Assembly (NCBI GenBank): GCA_002305165.1
Contig: DBQI01000058.1
Location: 1 to 64,000 of the forward strand
DNA: 64,000 bases
Reading direction: 5' to 3'
Origin: Armatimonadetes bacterium UBA1398
GTDB lineage: Bacteria; Armatimonadota; Zipacnadia; UBA1398
Shown one piece after another: positions 52,201-59,411 of the stretch (position 1 is the stretch's first letter; every line of letters starts with the position of its first letter). The notes below the pieces were generated by a model. That model saw only the letters and a program-made list of their open reading frames with translations, was not told the origin of the DNA and ran no database searches. The translations under genes were made by a program, and so were the position numbers.

Positions 52201-52715
52201 GCCTCCAGGGCGCACCGACGCCAACGCTCGGCGCCGCTTCCCGGCCCCGACCGCACTTCATCGATGACACCGCCCTGTTCGTCATACCAGACGATGCCGA
52301 GGTAGGCGCTTCCGTCGAGGCGCCAAGAGCGGACCCACACCGATGATCGGATCCAGTCCCCTGGCGCGACGGGGCAGCGCGGCCCCAGCAGGGCTCCACG
52401 AGAGCCCGGGCCAGCGATGGACAGTGAACGCTCACCGTCTCGTGCCGTGCCGGCTTCCCAGCGGGCCAGCACATCGGGCGTCCCGTCGACGGCGCGGAAC
52501 TCCCAGCCCGGAGGCAACTCCGCCGTGGTTGGCCACTCGGGGTCAGGTTCGAAGGAGGTGCTGACAAGCGACTCCGCGGTCACGGGGCACGCGAGCAGGA
52601 TCCATGAGGCGAGCGCAAGGCGTCCCAGGCGGGCCCATCGGCTTGGGAGGGTCGTCTGGGGCCTATCTAGATCCCGCGAAGAGTGGATAGGAGTTCCTCC
52701 GTCAACGCGAACCAC
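49272..52715 (-). CDS. Very large secreted glycosidase-like protein of unknown family
   Basis: About 1147 residues. A hydrophobic signal (LGRLALASWILLACPVTAES) is followed by a CBM-like beta-sandwich (about 35-200), a second beta region (RLTVAAPQTVAAGETVEVDAG), and a barrel-like portion that starts DGFPFMPTGVMVRTRYLEEYS. Further on come regions matching no family I can name, with LVTGPRGLADVPTAAM and AENRQQLRLPWLVATRLRP. The start is GTG 52715, with GGAGG 10 bases upstream. No ATG is available before the signal peptide, and the frame before 52715 overlaps a different gene. It overlaps the zinc-ribbon gene by about 49 bases and is coupled to ribD by TTGA. Likely acts on an extracellular polymer. 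Confidence 0.6.
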   Translation of the reverse strand: MVRVDGGTPIHSSRDLDRPQTTLPSRWARLGRLALASWILLACPVTAESLVSTSFEPDPEWPTTAELPPGWEFRAVDGTPDVLARWEAGTARDGERSLSIAGPGSRGALLGPRCPVAPGDWIRSSVWVRSWRLDGSAYLGIVWYDEQGGVIDEVRSGPGSGAERWRRCALEAPAPPGSVTLRPFLALEGSGMVWFDELRVIRRSEPPVRLVSVTASGARQGERCPVTLSLQLPEPMRLPGIIALELVCLTDGSIAARAEFNTGLGDEEDLPPGAHALGPFQMDVDAYATPGPHYVRARLATMSLDTLGLDQGVFEVGTRSRAPVEGRRGRLTVAAPQTVAAGETVEVDAGLTLWPATDRPVFVAVGLESEGALYAAAELLLGIESQGDDSTRLAAKGLLGIPAALPPGAYSLVATATGEILDSPRAEQPIEVTGEGGGTRPLSWGRYVSAEGSSHFWRTSETGVLVWDGFPFMPTGVMVRTRYLEEYSLLDPQGNGDRWQEFESRTRALADAGIEDVYLVTGPRGLADVPTAAMQRVVDRFEELGFRYGIEIGGAMGDGYEGYLLGARWRLNECVAGRENAIALPPNQFQYGASALVTLYDEATGELVGARHAPITGDSVVLAIEESEETKGRSYSLHVTPLVRVPPGVGAGDVANEGAFRARKRGVCDAIDALRFGDGLRFFMNPLSGDPGLPPASVLPAFPSTFARSFGAWLDAAYDGDIDMLRRCWGAEDVPSFETAGQLVPAAGPKTMLLVDAMSGAAYSFDPGDSAYWADLERFREEAQASALEDMVESVKSIVDVPILIEPAAGEIEAPLPGAEGGTFLRATRGSGLHNISRSARFGPDGVSIASPALPSDLTSLALAVRLAENRQQLRLPWLVATRLRPTAEDMAQGDTIDGLLSQALEWGVSGLYVRWGSDELGDGAAPDLTGYPQLLAAIGQARNTAWTRQAVTAPRLVYAYPPKLRAVAPDVPDERPTALDGAIASAPAVRMGDGRWLVPGSIFEPGPDKPFLVSLPVARRHPQAARELERWAAAWPDAEVWFLGPRRDLGEIPSLDSRFLNVWAACDYGSGQYQRLAEGEGLEFAPRGTLGYPALATRGLTRFFPVEGLDLSAALWLMGIPTPGRNATGDEGHPSVDDWRIEVDFD

Positions 52716-53371
52716 TTTGTGCCAGCCTCCATTGGCTGCCCCCTGTCGGGGCTGACTCGCAGCCCGACCGCTAGGGCAGTGGAGCCGGAGGCCCCCTCCT
52801 GGCTGCACCCCATGGACGCGATGTCTAGCGGCCCCACCTGCGCGACAATCTCCCGCGCCCGTCTTGTGGAGCCATCCGGCATGGAGTACACCCCCGAGGC
52901 GGGTCGGAAGCAGTTCGGGGCTAGGGCGAAGCTCTGCTCTCTTGGTCCTGTCCCCGCCGACTGCGGTGGCCCGTTCATCCACATAGCGACGAAGGCCTCG
53001 CCTCCGACGGAGAGAGACCGGCCCTCCTCGTCTCGGACAAGGAACCTCACGAAGAGCTGCGAGTCGTCCACAACCACCTGGGGATCTGACACGGAGGCGG
53101 GCACGCGGTTACGCTCCACGATCACCGTAGGGATGGCGCTCGCGGCGAAGCCGAGGAGTACCGAGAGCCCGACGATGAGATTCACCCACGGGTTCGGTCC
53201 GAGGTCGAACCAGGCCCTGATCGGCCGGCCCATCGCGTCTGTCGGGCTGTGGACTCCGCGGTAGGTGGAAGCTCGCCGGGAGCCGCCAGCGCTCTCGCCG
53301 ACTGTCCACCCGCACACCGGACACCGGTCGTAGCCCGGGGGAAGCAGACACTGGCAGCGCTGGCACTTCAT
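52667..53371 (-). CDS. Membrane-anchored zinc-ribbon protein
   Basis: 234 residues. MKCQRCQCLLPPGYDRCPVCGW is a zinc ribbon with two CxxC pairs (CQRC, CPVC). A membrane helix follows at about 64-85 (NLIVGLSVLLGFAASAI), and the rest is an extracytoplasmic domain (residues about 90-234) with FVRFLVRDEEGRSLSVGGEAF, likely beta-rich. No family function is known to me. The start ATG at 53371 shares ATGA with the stop of the ftsB-like gene. Its 3' end overlaps the next gene by about 49 bases. Present in an operon of housekeeping genes. Confidence 0.6.
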   Translation of the reverse strand: MKCQRCQCLLPPGYDRCPVCGWTVGESAGGSRRASTYRGVHSPTDAMGRPIRAWFDLGPNPWVNLIVGLSVLLGFAASAIPTVIVERNRVPASVSDPQVVVDDSQLFVRFLVRDEEGRSLSVGGEAFVAMWMNGPPQSAGTGPREQSFALAPNCFRPASGVYSMPDGSTRRAREIVAQVGPLDIASMGCSQEGASGSTALAVGLRVSPDRGQPMEAGTKWFALTEELLSTLRGI

Positions 53372-53715
53372 GGCAGATCTGGGTCGAACTCGCCGATGGA
53401 GGACGGTTCCGTCTGTTCGTCGGGGCTCCGGCCGTCATCGTACGCGACCTGAACGGGAACCTCAGTAGGACGGATGTAATGATGCTTGCGTGCCTCAATC
53501 TCGATGCCGCGCTCACTCTGTAGGGCTTCCAGGCGCTGCTCGCTGATCTCGTTCTGCCGCTTCAGTTCCTCCACTTGGCCGGCCAGCTCCTGGGCCTCGG
53601 CACGGGCTTGGCGGCCCATATGGTACGGCTTGGCCGTCTTCTGGATGAAGACGACCGCGATGAGCACCAAGACGATGGTCAGAGCCAGCCTGGCGCGACT
53701 GTCAGATCGATTCAT
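53368..53715 (-). CDS. FtsB/DivIC family septum formation protein
   Basis: 115 residues. A short cytoplasmic N-terminus, one membrane helix at about residues 10-25 (LALTIVLVLIAVVFI), then a coiled coil with EELKRQNEISEQRLEALQSE and a tail RPTEVPVQV. This is the layout of FtsB/DivIC, which joins FtsL and FtsQ at the division site. Linkage to eno is common in bacteria and supports the call. The ribosome site is weak. The stop is shared with the next start as ATGA. Confidence 0.8.
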   Translation of the reverse strand: MNRSDSRARLALTIVLVLIAVVFIQKTAKPYHMGRQARAEAQELAGQVEELKRQNEISEQRLEALQSERGIEIEARKHHYIRPTEVPVQVAYDDGRSPDEQTEPSSIGEFDPDLP

Positions 53716-53781
53716 GGCGATGTCGGCATCCGTCGACCCGTAGTCATTGCATTCGCGCCGGGCTGGCTCCTCACGAGAGTC

Positions 53782-55068
53782 CTAGCGGGAGATGCAGTAG
53801 AAGGCGTCCCTGCCACGGAAGACGGCCGCGCTGCCGAGCTCCTCCTCAATCCGGAGTAACTGATTGTACTTCGCCACTCGCTCGCTGCGCGACGGGGCCC
53901 CAGTCTTGATCTGCCCCGTGTTCAGCGCTACGACCAGATCGGCAATGGTCGTGTCCTCGGTCTCGCCAGACCGGTGGCTGACTACTGCGGTCATCTTGTT
54001 GCGGCGCGCCAACTCGATGGCCTCGATGGTCTCGGTGAGCGTGCCGATCTGGTTGAGCTTGATCAGCACTGAGTTCGCTGCCTTGAGCTCGATTCCTTTT
54101 TGGAGCCGCTCCACATTCGTGACGAAGAGATCGTCGCCCACGAGTTGAACCCGCTGGCCCAGTTCACGAGTGAGAAGCTGCCAGGTCTCCCAGTCGTCCT
54201 CGTGGAGGCCATCCTCGATGGAGATGATCGGATAGCGGTCGACCAGGTCCTTCCAGTAGCCGACCATATCCTCGCCCGAGAGGACCCGACCCTCGCCAGC
54301 CAGGTGGTACTTGCCATCCTGGTAGATCTCGCTCGCGGCGGGGTCAAGGGCGATAGCGACCTGCTCGCCAGGGGTGTACCCGGCCTTTTCGATCGCCTCG
54401 ATGATGACCTTGATCGCCGTCTCGTTGGCATCGAGATCCGGCGCATAGCCGCCCTCATCGCCCACGCCGGTGCTGCAGCCCCGGTCCTTCAGGACCTTCC
54501 TCAAGGCATGGAACACCTCCGCGCCCCACCGCAGCGCCTCAGCGAAGCTGGGCGCGCCCACCGGCATTGCCATGAACTCCTGGAGGTCGACGGAGGACTC
54601 GGCGTGCTTCCCACCGTTCAGGATGTTCATCATGGGTACCGGAAGGGTGCGCGCATGCACGCCGCCGATGTAGCGGTACAGGGGCAGCTCGAGCAAGGAG
54701 GCTGCGGCGCGGGCACAGGCGAGGGAGACCCCCAGAATGGCGTTAGCGCCGAGCCTGCTCTTGTTGGGGGTGCCGTCGAGCTCGATCATCATCTGATCGA
54801 GCTCGACCTGGTTCAGAACATCCATGTCGACGATAGCCGGACCTATAACGGCCTCGACGTTCTCCACGACTTTGAAGACGCCTTTGCCCAGGTACGTGTC
54901 CTTATCCCCGTCCCGAAGCTCGACTGCCTCGTACGCGCCCGTGGACGCGCCCGAGGGCACAGCGGCACGGCCTACATCGCCCGTCTCCAGGGCAACCTCG
55001 ACCTCGACGGTCGGGTTCCCTCGCGAGTCCAGGATCTGTCGCGCGACTACATCGACGATTGTGCTCAA
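53782..55068 (-). CDS. eno: Enolase
   Basis: 428 residues, standard length. The N-terminal STIVDVVARQILDSRGNPTVE is exact for the family. GVGDEGGYAPDL, SIEDGLHEDDWE and SHRSGETEDTTIADL are the catalytic and metal-site blocks. It dehydrates 2-phosphoglycerate to phosphoenolpyruvate in glycolysis. The start is TTG 55068, because GAGGAG lies 9 bases before it and the conserved N-terminus begins directly after. Sixteen residues of open frame upstream are not supported. Confidence 0.97.
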   Translation of the reverse strand: MSTIVDVVARQILDSRGNPTVEVEVALETGDVGRAAVPSGASTGAYEAVELRDGDKDTYLGKGVFKVVENVEAVIGPAIVDMDVLNQVELDQMMIELDGTPNKSRLGANAILGVSLACARAAASLLELPLYRYIGGVHARTLPVPMMNILNGGKHAESSVDLQEFMAMPVGAPSFAEALRWGAEVFHALRKVLKDRGCSTGVGDEGGYAPDLDANETAIKVIIEAIEKAGYTPGEQVAIALDPAASEIYQDGKYHLAGEGRVLSGEDMVGYWKDLVDRYPIISIEDGLHEDDWETWQLLTRELGQRVQLVGDDLFVTNVERLQKGIELKAANSVLIKLNQIGTLTETIEAIELARRNKMTAVVSHRSGETEDTTIADLVVALNTGQIKTGAPSRSERVAKYNQLLRIEEELGSAAVFRGRDAFYCISR

Positions 55069-55134
55069 GAAGCTCAACTCCTCGGTTTGGCGCCTTCCGG
55101 CGCTTGGTGTCTTCACGGGGGCCTACCGACCGGC

Positions 55135-55162
55135 ATTGTAGCATGTACGATGGCGGGTTGAA
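55135..55162 (-). promoter_or_regulatory. Predicted eno promoter
   Basis: On the minus strand TTCAAC (55157-55162), 16-bp spacer, TACAAT (55135-55140), 66 bp before the eno start. The -10 is good and the -35 is partial. It would drive the long eno-to-kinase series. Confidence 0.35.
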
Positions 55163-55211
55163 CCGAAGCGGCGGCTTCGTGCATGCTATCGGAGGAGGCG
55201 GTGAGTACCCG

Positions 55212-56168
55212 ATGAGGATTGCCCTTCTGAGCCTGGCCCTCGCGCTCCTCGCTACGGCCACGGCCGCTGAGCCCAATACGCTGGCGCAAGTGGTCTTCAG
55301 CAGGGATGGCAACATTGTCGTGCTCGATATGCGGCATGGCATGGAGCGAGCTCTGACGACCGATGGAGCGCCCCCGGGCCCGGGAGCCAAGACCTACGGG
55401 TGTCCCGTCTTCGTGGACCGGGACATCGCCCTGTTCCTGTCCTGGGAGTATGACGACCACGGCGACGTCTCGGCGTGCCGCCTGCATGCGGGTGTCGCCT
55501 CGGACGAGCCGCAGGTCGCTACCTGGGAGGACCTGATCCAGCCGCTCGGGCTCGGGGCCCTCCCCCATGACCAGATCGCCTTCCTGGAACTCGATGGGGA
55601 CGAGGAGCGAGAGGATCCATTCGGCGCTGAGCTCCATGTCTCCATCATCAACGCCGAAGGGCACGTCCTCCCTACGGATATCGCCACCTGGTACGGCGAC
55701 ATCAACCTCGACCGCGCCCGTCTGCGGGTCGCCACGGAGGGCGATCTGCTCACCCTTCCCCGCTTCCCTACGGATGTGTCCTCTTGGTACCGGCTCTGGG
55801 ACCTCGTGGAAGATGCGGAGATCGAACTCATCCCCGAGGATCTCCTCGGCGGAGTGCTCGTGACGGGCGTCGATCTCACTGAGTTCGGCGTCTACGGCAC
55901 CCTACTCGCCCTGGGGGAGGCCGCCGGTATGGAGTCGGGGATCTACTGGCTGGACCTCGCGGATCAGCAACACGAGCTTCTCGCCGCGATCCCCAACGCT
56001 GCCGGGCTTTCGATCGACGAGGATGAAGGCATCGCCGTAGTCGGCACGACGGACGGCAAGCTCCACGTCGTGGACCTGGAGTCCGGCATAGTCACGTATC
56101 TCACCGACGGCACCGATCCTGACATGCTTCCCGCGGCGGAACCCGAGCCGGCGGCGGACGAGGGCTAG
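55212..56168 (+). CDS. Secreted beta-propeller-like protein of unknown function
   Basis: 318 residues. Signal peptide MRIALLSLALALLATATA. The mature part has repeated short strands (VVFSRDGNIVVLDM, AVVGTTDGKLHVVDLESG) like a TolB/WD-type propeller, with many acidic residues. I do not recognise a family. Its TAG stop (56166-56168) overlaps the minus-strand TAG stop of the FecR gene (complement of 56165-56167) within CTAG. The start ATG at 55212 has GGTGAG just upstream. It is divergent from eno. Confidence 0.55.
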   Translation: MRIALLSLALALLATATAAEPNTLAQVVFSRDGNIVVLDMRHGMERALTTDGAPPGPGAKTYGCPVFVDRDIALFLSWEYDDHGDVSACRLHAGVASDEPQVATWEDLIQPLGLGALPHDQIAFLELDGDEEREDPFGAELHVSIINAEGHVLPTDIATWYGDINLDRARLRVATEGDLLTLPRFPTDVSSWYRLWDLVEDAEIELIPEDLLGGVLVTGVDLTEFGVYGTLLALGEAAGMESGIYWLDLADQQHELLAAIPNAAGLSIDEDEGIAVVGTTDGKLHVVDLESGIVTYLTDGTDPDMLPAAEPEPAADEG

Positions 56169-57403
56169 GGTTCGGGAGCGGTGACCTGCACGCCACACTG
56201 GCGGAGTGCCTCGTAGAGGGGGGCGTCGCTGCGCGATATGTCTTGGACCCCGGCAGGCGTGATCAGGATGGGCGTACGGTTTCGATCCTTGGCTCGAAGG
56301 AGCACTGCGTAGGAGTTGTTCCCCGCGATGTAGCCCTGCAGGCGATTCCCGGCGAGTTGGTTGATCACGGCCTTCCGTTTCGACTCCGGGAGGGATAGCT
56401 CCTCAAGCGTGCTGAGCGTCACCCGTGGCGGTATTGCCTGCTGGGTCTCCAGATCCTGCCATATGTCCTGAGCCGCCTGGGTGGCGGCACTGCGGCGCGC
56501 GGCGTTACCGGCCAAGACGCCCCATGAGCTACGCCCGATGCCGAGGATGGATAGCACCGGATCGAGGATCCGGAGCAGCGGGTACTCGATCCGGCGCATC
56601 AGTGGATCCTCGCTGGGTGGTAGCGCGAGCTCGCCCTCACCGCGGAACGCTCCTTGGATATCCTCGGGCAAGTGCCATGGCTCGCTTAGCCCACCGTCTG
56701 CTGCCGCATAGGCCATCGTTCCGGCGGAGACCGTCCTCGTCATGAAGCCGTTCGCCGACAGGTCAACGGAGCCGTCCATTGAGGCGGCGCGAGTCAGGCG
56801 GCTGCTCGGATCGTATTCCGCGAGGAAGGTCGTGCCGCGGACCGCCGCGACGGCCCCTGGTGTCGCGACGGCGAGGTCTGATTGGGCCCCGAACCGATCG
56901 CTGACCGCAGCCATGACCCGCCCTCCGTGGAGGGCGAAGGTGTGGTCACGGAAGTCGCCGCCTCGGTTGTAGTCCAGCGCCGTCAGGTCGATTCTGCTAC
57001 CGGCGACGACGACCAGCCGCGTGCCATCGGCTAGCTCGAGCACGACGCGGCCCGCGGATCCGGTCTGCACCACGGCGCCTGAGGTGAGGCGCCCGCCGGT
57101 CTTCGCGGCTATGGAGTCGCCATCCCCGTCGGTCAGGGTTACATCCCCAACGCAGTCGATGATCTCAGCGAAGAACTCCCCGTTTTGACGCCTCACTCCA
57201 TCTGCGACGAGTATCGTCAGCACCGCGAGGAGCCCGCAGAGCACCCGTCGGTCCAGCCAGGCAGGGAGGGTTACCCGCCGCCTCCTGCGCGCGGCCTTGC
57301 GGGCCTGGGCCTCCTGCTCCTGAGCCAGGTCCGCAAAAGCCTGTTCCAGGGCCTCACGATCAGACGCGGGCGCCCGGGTCTGGCGCTTGCGACGCAGCAA
57401 CAT
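56165..57403 (-). CDS. FecR domain protein with one membrane helix
   Basis: 412 residues. An N-terminal charged stretch (about 1-50) and a membrane helix at about 53-68 (RVLCGLLAVLTILVADG) precede a FecR domain at about 80-200 (GDVTLTDGDGDSIAAKTGGRL, HGGRVMAAVSDRFG, VATPGAVAAVRGTTF). FecR domains act in signal transfer to extracytoplasmic sigma factors or in cell-surface sensing. Here the partner is a CHASE2-adenylate cyclase, upstream and overlapping by 44 bases. GAGGTG lies 7 bases before the ATG. The C-terminal 150 residues have no known domain. Confidence 0.82.
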   Translation of the reverse strand: MLLRRKRQTRAPASDREALEQAFADLAQEQEAQARKAARRRRRVTLPAWLDRRVLCGLLAVLTILVADGVRRQNGEFFAEIIDCVGDVTLTDGDGDSIAAKTGGRLTSGAVVQTGSAGRVVLELADGTRLVVVAGSRIDLTALDYNRGGDFRDHTFALHGGRVMAAVSDRFGAQSDLAVATPGAVAAVRGTTFLAEYDPSSRLTRAASMDGSVDLSANGFMTRTVSAGTMAYAAADGGLSEPWHLPEDIQGAFRGEGELALPPSEDPLMRRIEYPLLRILDPVLSILGIGRSSWGVLAGNAARRSAATQAAQDIWQDLETQQAIPPRVTLSTLEELSLPESKRKAVINQLAGNRLQGYIAGNNSYAVLLRAKDRNRTPILITPAGVQDISRSDAPLYEALRQCGVQVTAPEP

Positions 57404-59363
57404 CGGTGGTCACCTCGTCCTTCCGCGCGCCTACGCGCGCTGACAGGACCGCGTAGACTGAGATAGACTCCTGTCGGCCGCGGAGGGGCTGGTCGCCAAT
57501 CCGCTCGAGTTCGACCAAGTCCTCCACCTGGCGCGCGACGGGCTCGCTGACCAGGATGACTGTCTCCCACCTATCCTTGTACGCCTTGGTGAGGTCGGAT
57601 ATGCGTGAAGCCGCGTTGACCGTATCTCCCGCGGCGGTGAAGCTCCACTTGCGCTTAGCCCCCATGTTCCCCACGACGGCCACTCCACTGTGTATGCCGA
57701 TGCCGATACGGAAGGTTGGACGCCCCTCGGCCTCCCACTTCGCGTTGAGCCTTGGCAGCGCCTCGCGCATGACGAGTGCGGCCATGACTGATCGGCGGGA
57801 GTGGTCAGCCTCATCGCCGAAGCAGCCGAACAGGGCCATCAAACCGTCGCCTATGAACTTGTCCACTAGGCCGTTGAACCGGAAGACGGCATCCACCATC
57901 GCGTTGAAGTACTCGGTGAGTTGCGCCACAACATCGTGCGGATCCATGTCCTCCGATACTGTCGTGAAACCTCGGACATCGCTGAAGAGCACGGTGATCT
58001 CGCGCCGCGTGCCCGCCAGTCCGGCGTCGTCGGGGTTACGAGCGAGGCGCTCCGCCACCTCAGGGGCGACATAGGCGGCGAAAGCCTCCACCAGCCGGTT
58101 CCGGAGTCGTGCCTCTTCGCGCATCCGGTCCAGAACCGATGCGAGGCCGACGCCCAACAGGGCGGTGAGGCGCGCGGATATGGGCCCGATGGTGTCCAGG
58201 AACCAGAAGCCGCCAAGGTAGACCGCGACGAGCAGGGCGCCACCCACGACGATCGCGCCTGCGCCTCGAGCCGCCCCCCACCTCCACGCGAGCCACCACG
58301 CCAGCAGGGACAACACAGGGAGCCCCACGACGGCCAGCCAGGTAGGTTCATAGGCGATGGGCCGGGCCGAGAGGAGTGTGTTGATCACATTGGCGTTAGT
58401 CTCGACGCCACACATCCGCCCACCGCTGCCCGGATAGGGTGCGGGGTGGATGTCGTAGAGGCCGGCCGCGGTCGCGCCGATCAGCACGATCTTGCCTCGT
58501 ATGTCGCTGTCCGGCACCTCTCCGGCGTGCAGCGACGCGGCGCTCACCCGCGGCACTGTCCCGGCCGGGCCAGCGTAGTTGATCCAGACGTGCGCGTCGG
58601 ACATGCAGACGCGGCGGCCGGCGACCGTGAGGCCGCCCCCTGCGCCTGCATACATCTCGGTTGCGTCTGCGCCGACCGCGATCCGGGCCACCTCGCAGGC
58701 GAAGTTGGGGTACACCAGGCTGTCGTCACCGGTGTAGTAGGGCCGGAACCTCCTGTACCGCCCATCGCCGTCCGCCACCAGATTGGCGAACCCCACGGCC
58801 GCGGCAGCTGCCACGAGTGGCTGAACAGGCGGCTGGAGCCGGTCTGGGGTGATGGAGGGCCTGGAGGAGGGCGCCGACGCGAGCTTCCCCTGCCACGTCA
58901 AAAGGCGCTGCCGGGACTCGCCACTCACCGCGCGATCGGTGAGTATGCTAGCCGGGAGCACGGCGCGCCCATGGCGGCCGATCGCGTCCGCTAGCGCTGC
59001 GTCGCCCACTGGGTCCAGCCGATCCGCCTCTAGAAACAACACGTCGATCCCGATCGCCCGAGCGCTCTCTAGCCTCGCGATGAGCTCCGCGTACGTCGAT
59101 CTGGGCCATGGGAACTGCCCAAGGTGGGCGTCATCGAGACTCGTGTCGTCGATCTCAACGATCAGGATGTCCTCTACGGCCGGCGGGTTCGGACGGTGGC
59201 TGTTGGCCAGGTCATAGGCGAACTGGTCGGCGCGTGAGAACAGGGCGGGATAGCGCCACTGCAGGGCCGCCAGTGCTATACCCAGGAAGAGGCAAAACTG
59301 AAGGCTCCGGAGTCTGGCCGCTCCGGCGCTGCCGGTTGTTCCACTGGCCTCGACAGCCCGCAT
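57360..59363 (-). CDS. CHASE2 domain adenylate cyclase (class III)
   Basis: About 667 residues. A membrane helix near the N-terminus precedes an extracytoplasmic CHASE2 sensor domain at about 40-335 (VEDILIVEIDDTSLDD, GKIVLIGATAAGLYDIHPAP). Three membrane helices at about 340-415 follow, then the cyclase domain. The metal-binding aspartates lie in LFSDVRGFT (D462) and FIGDGLMALFG (D506). VDKFIGD and AGDTVNAASR carry the Lys and Asp that favour ATP over GTP. It makes cAMP in response to an unknown extracellular signal. The ATG at 59363 is preferred over GTG 59405, though neither has a strong site. Coupled to the FecR gene. Confidence 0.92.
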   Translation of the reverse strand: MRAVEASGTTGSAGAARLRSLQFCLFLGIALAALQWRYPALFSRADQFAYDLANSHRPNPPAVEDILIVEIDDTSLDDAHLGQFPWPRSTYAELIARLESARAIGIDVLFLEADRLDPVGDAALADAIGRHGRAVLPASILTDRAVSGESRQRLLTWQGKLASAPSSRPSITPDRLQPPVQPLVAAAAAVGFANLVADGDGRYRRFRPYYTGDDSLVYPNFACEVARIAVGADATEMYAGAGGGLTVAGRRVCMSDAHVWINYAGPAGTVPRVSAASLHAGEVPDSDIRGKIVLIGATAAGLYDIHPAPYPGSGGRMCGVETNANVINTLLSARPIAYEPTWLAVVGLPVLSLLAWWLAWRWGAARGAGAIVVGGALLVAVYLGGFWFLDTIGPISARLTALLGVGLASVLDRMREEARLRNRLVEAFAAYVAPEVAERLARNPDDAGLAGTRREITVLFSDVRGFTTVSEDMDPHDVVAQLTEYFNAMVDAVFRFNGLVDKFIGDGLMALFGCFGDEADHSRRSVMAALVMREALPRLNAKWEAEGRPTFRIGIGIHSGVAVVGNMGAKRKWSFTAAGDTVNAASRISDLTKAYKDRWETVILVSEPVARQVEDLVELERIGDQPLRGRQESISVYAVLSARVGARKDEVTTDVAASQAPDPGARV

Positions 59364-59411
59364 CCTACACACCCCGAGGCGCTTCAGAAGTTCTGAGTGT
59401 AGCACACATCG

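Noticed and set aside
54100..55161. A 353-codon plus-strand frame
   Set aside because: Antisense to eno; no ribosome site and no similarity to known proteins.
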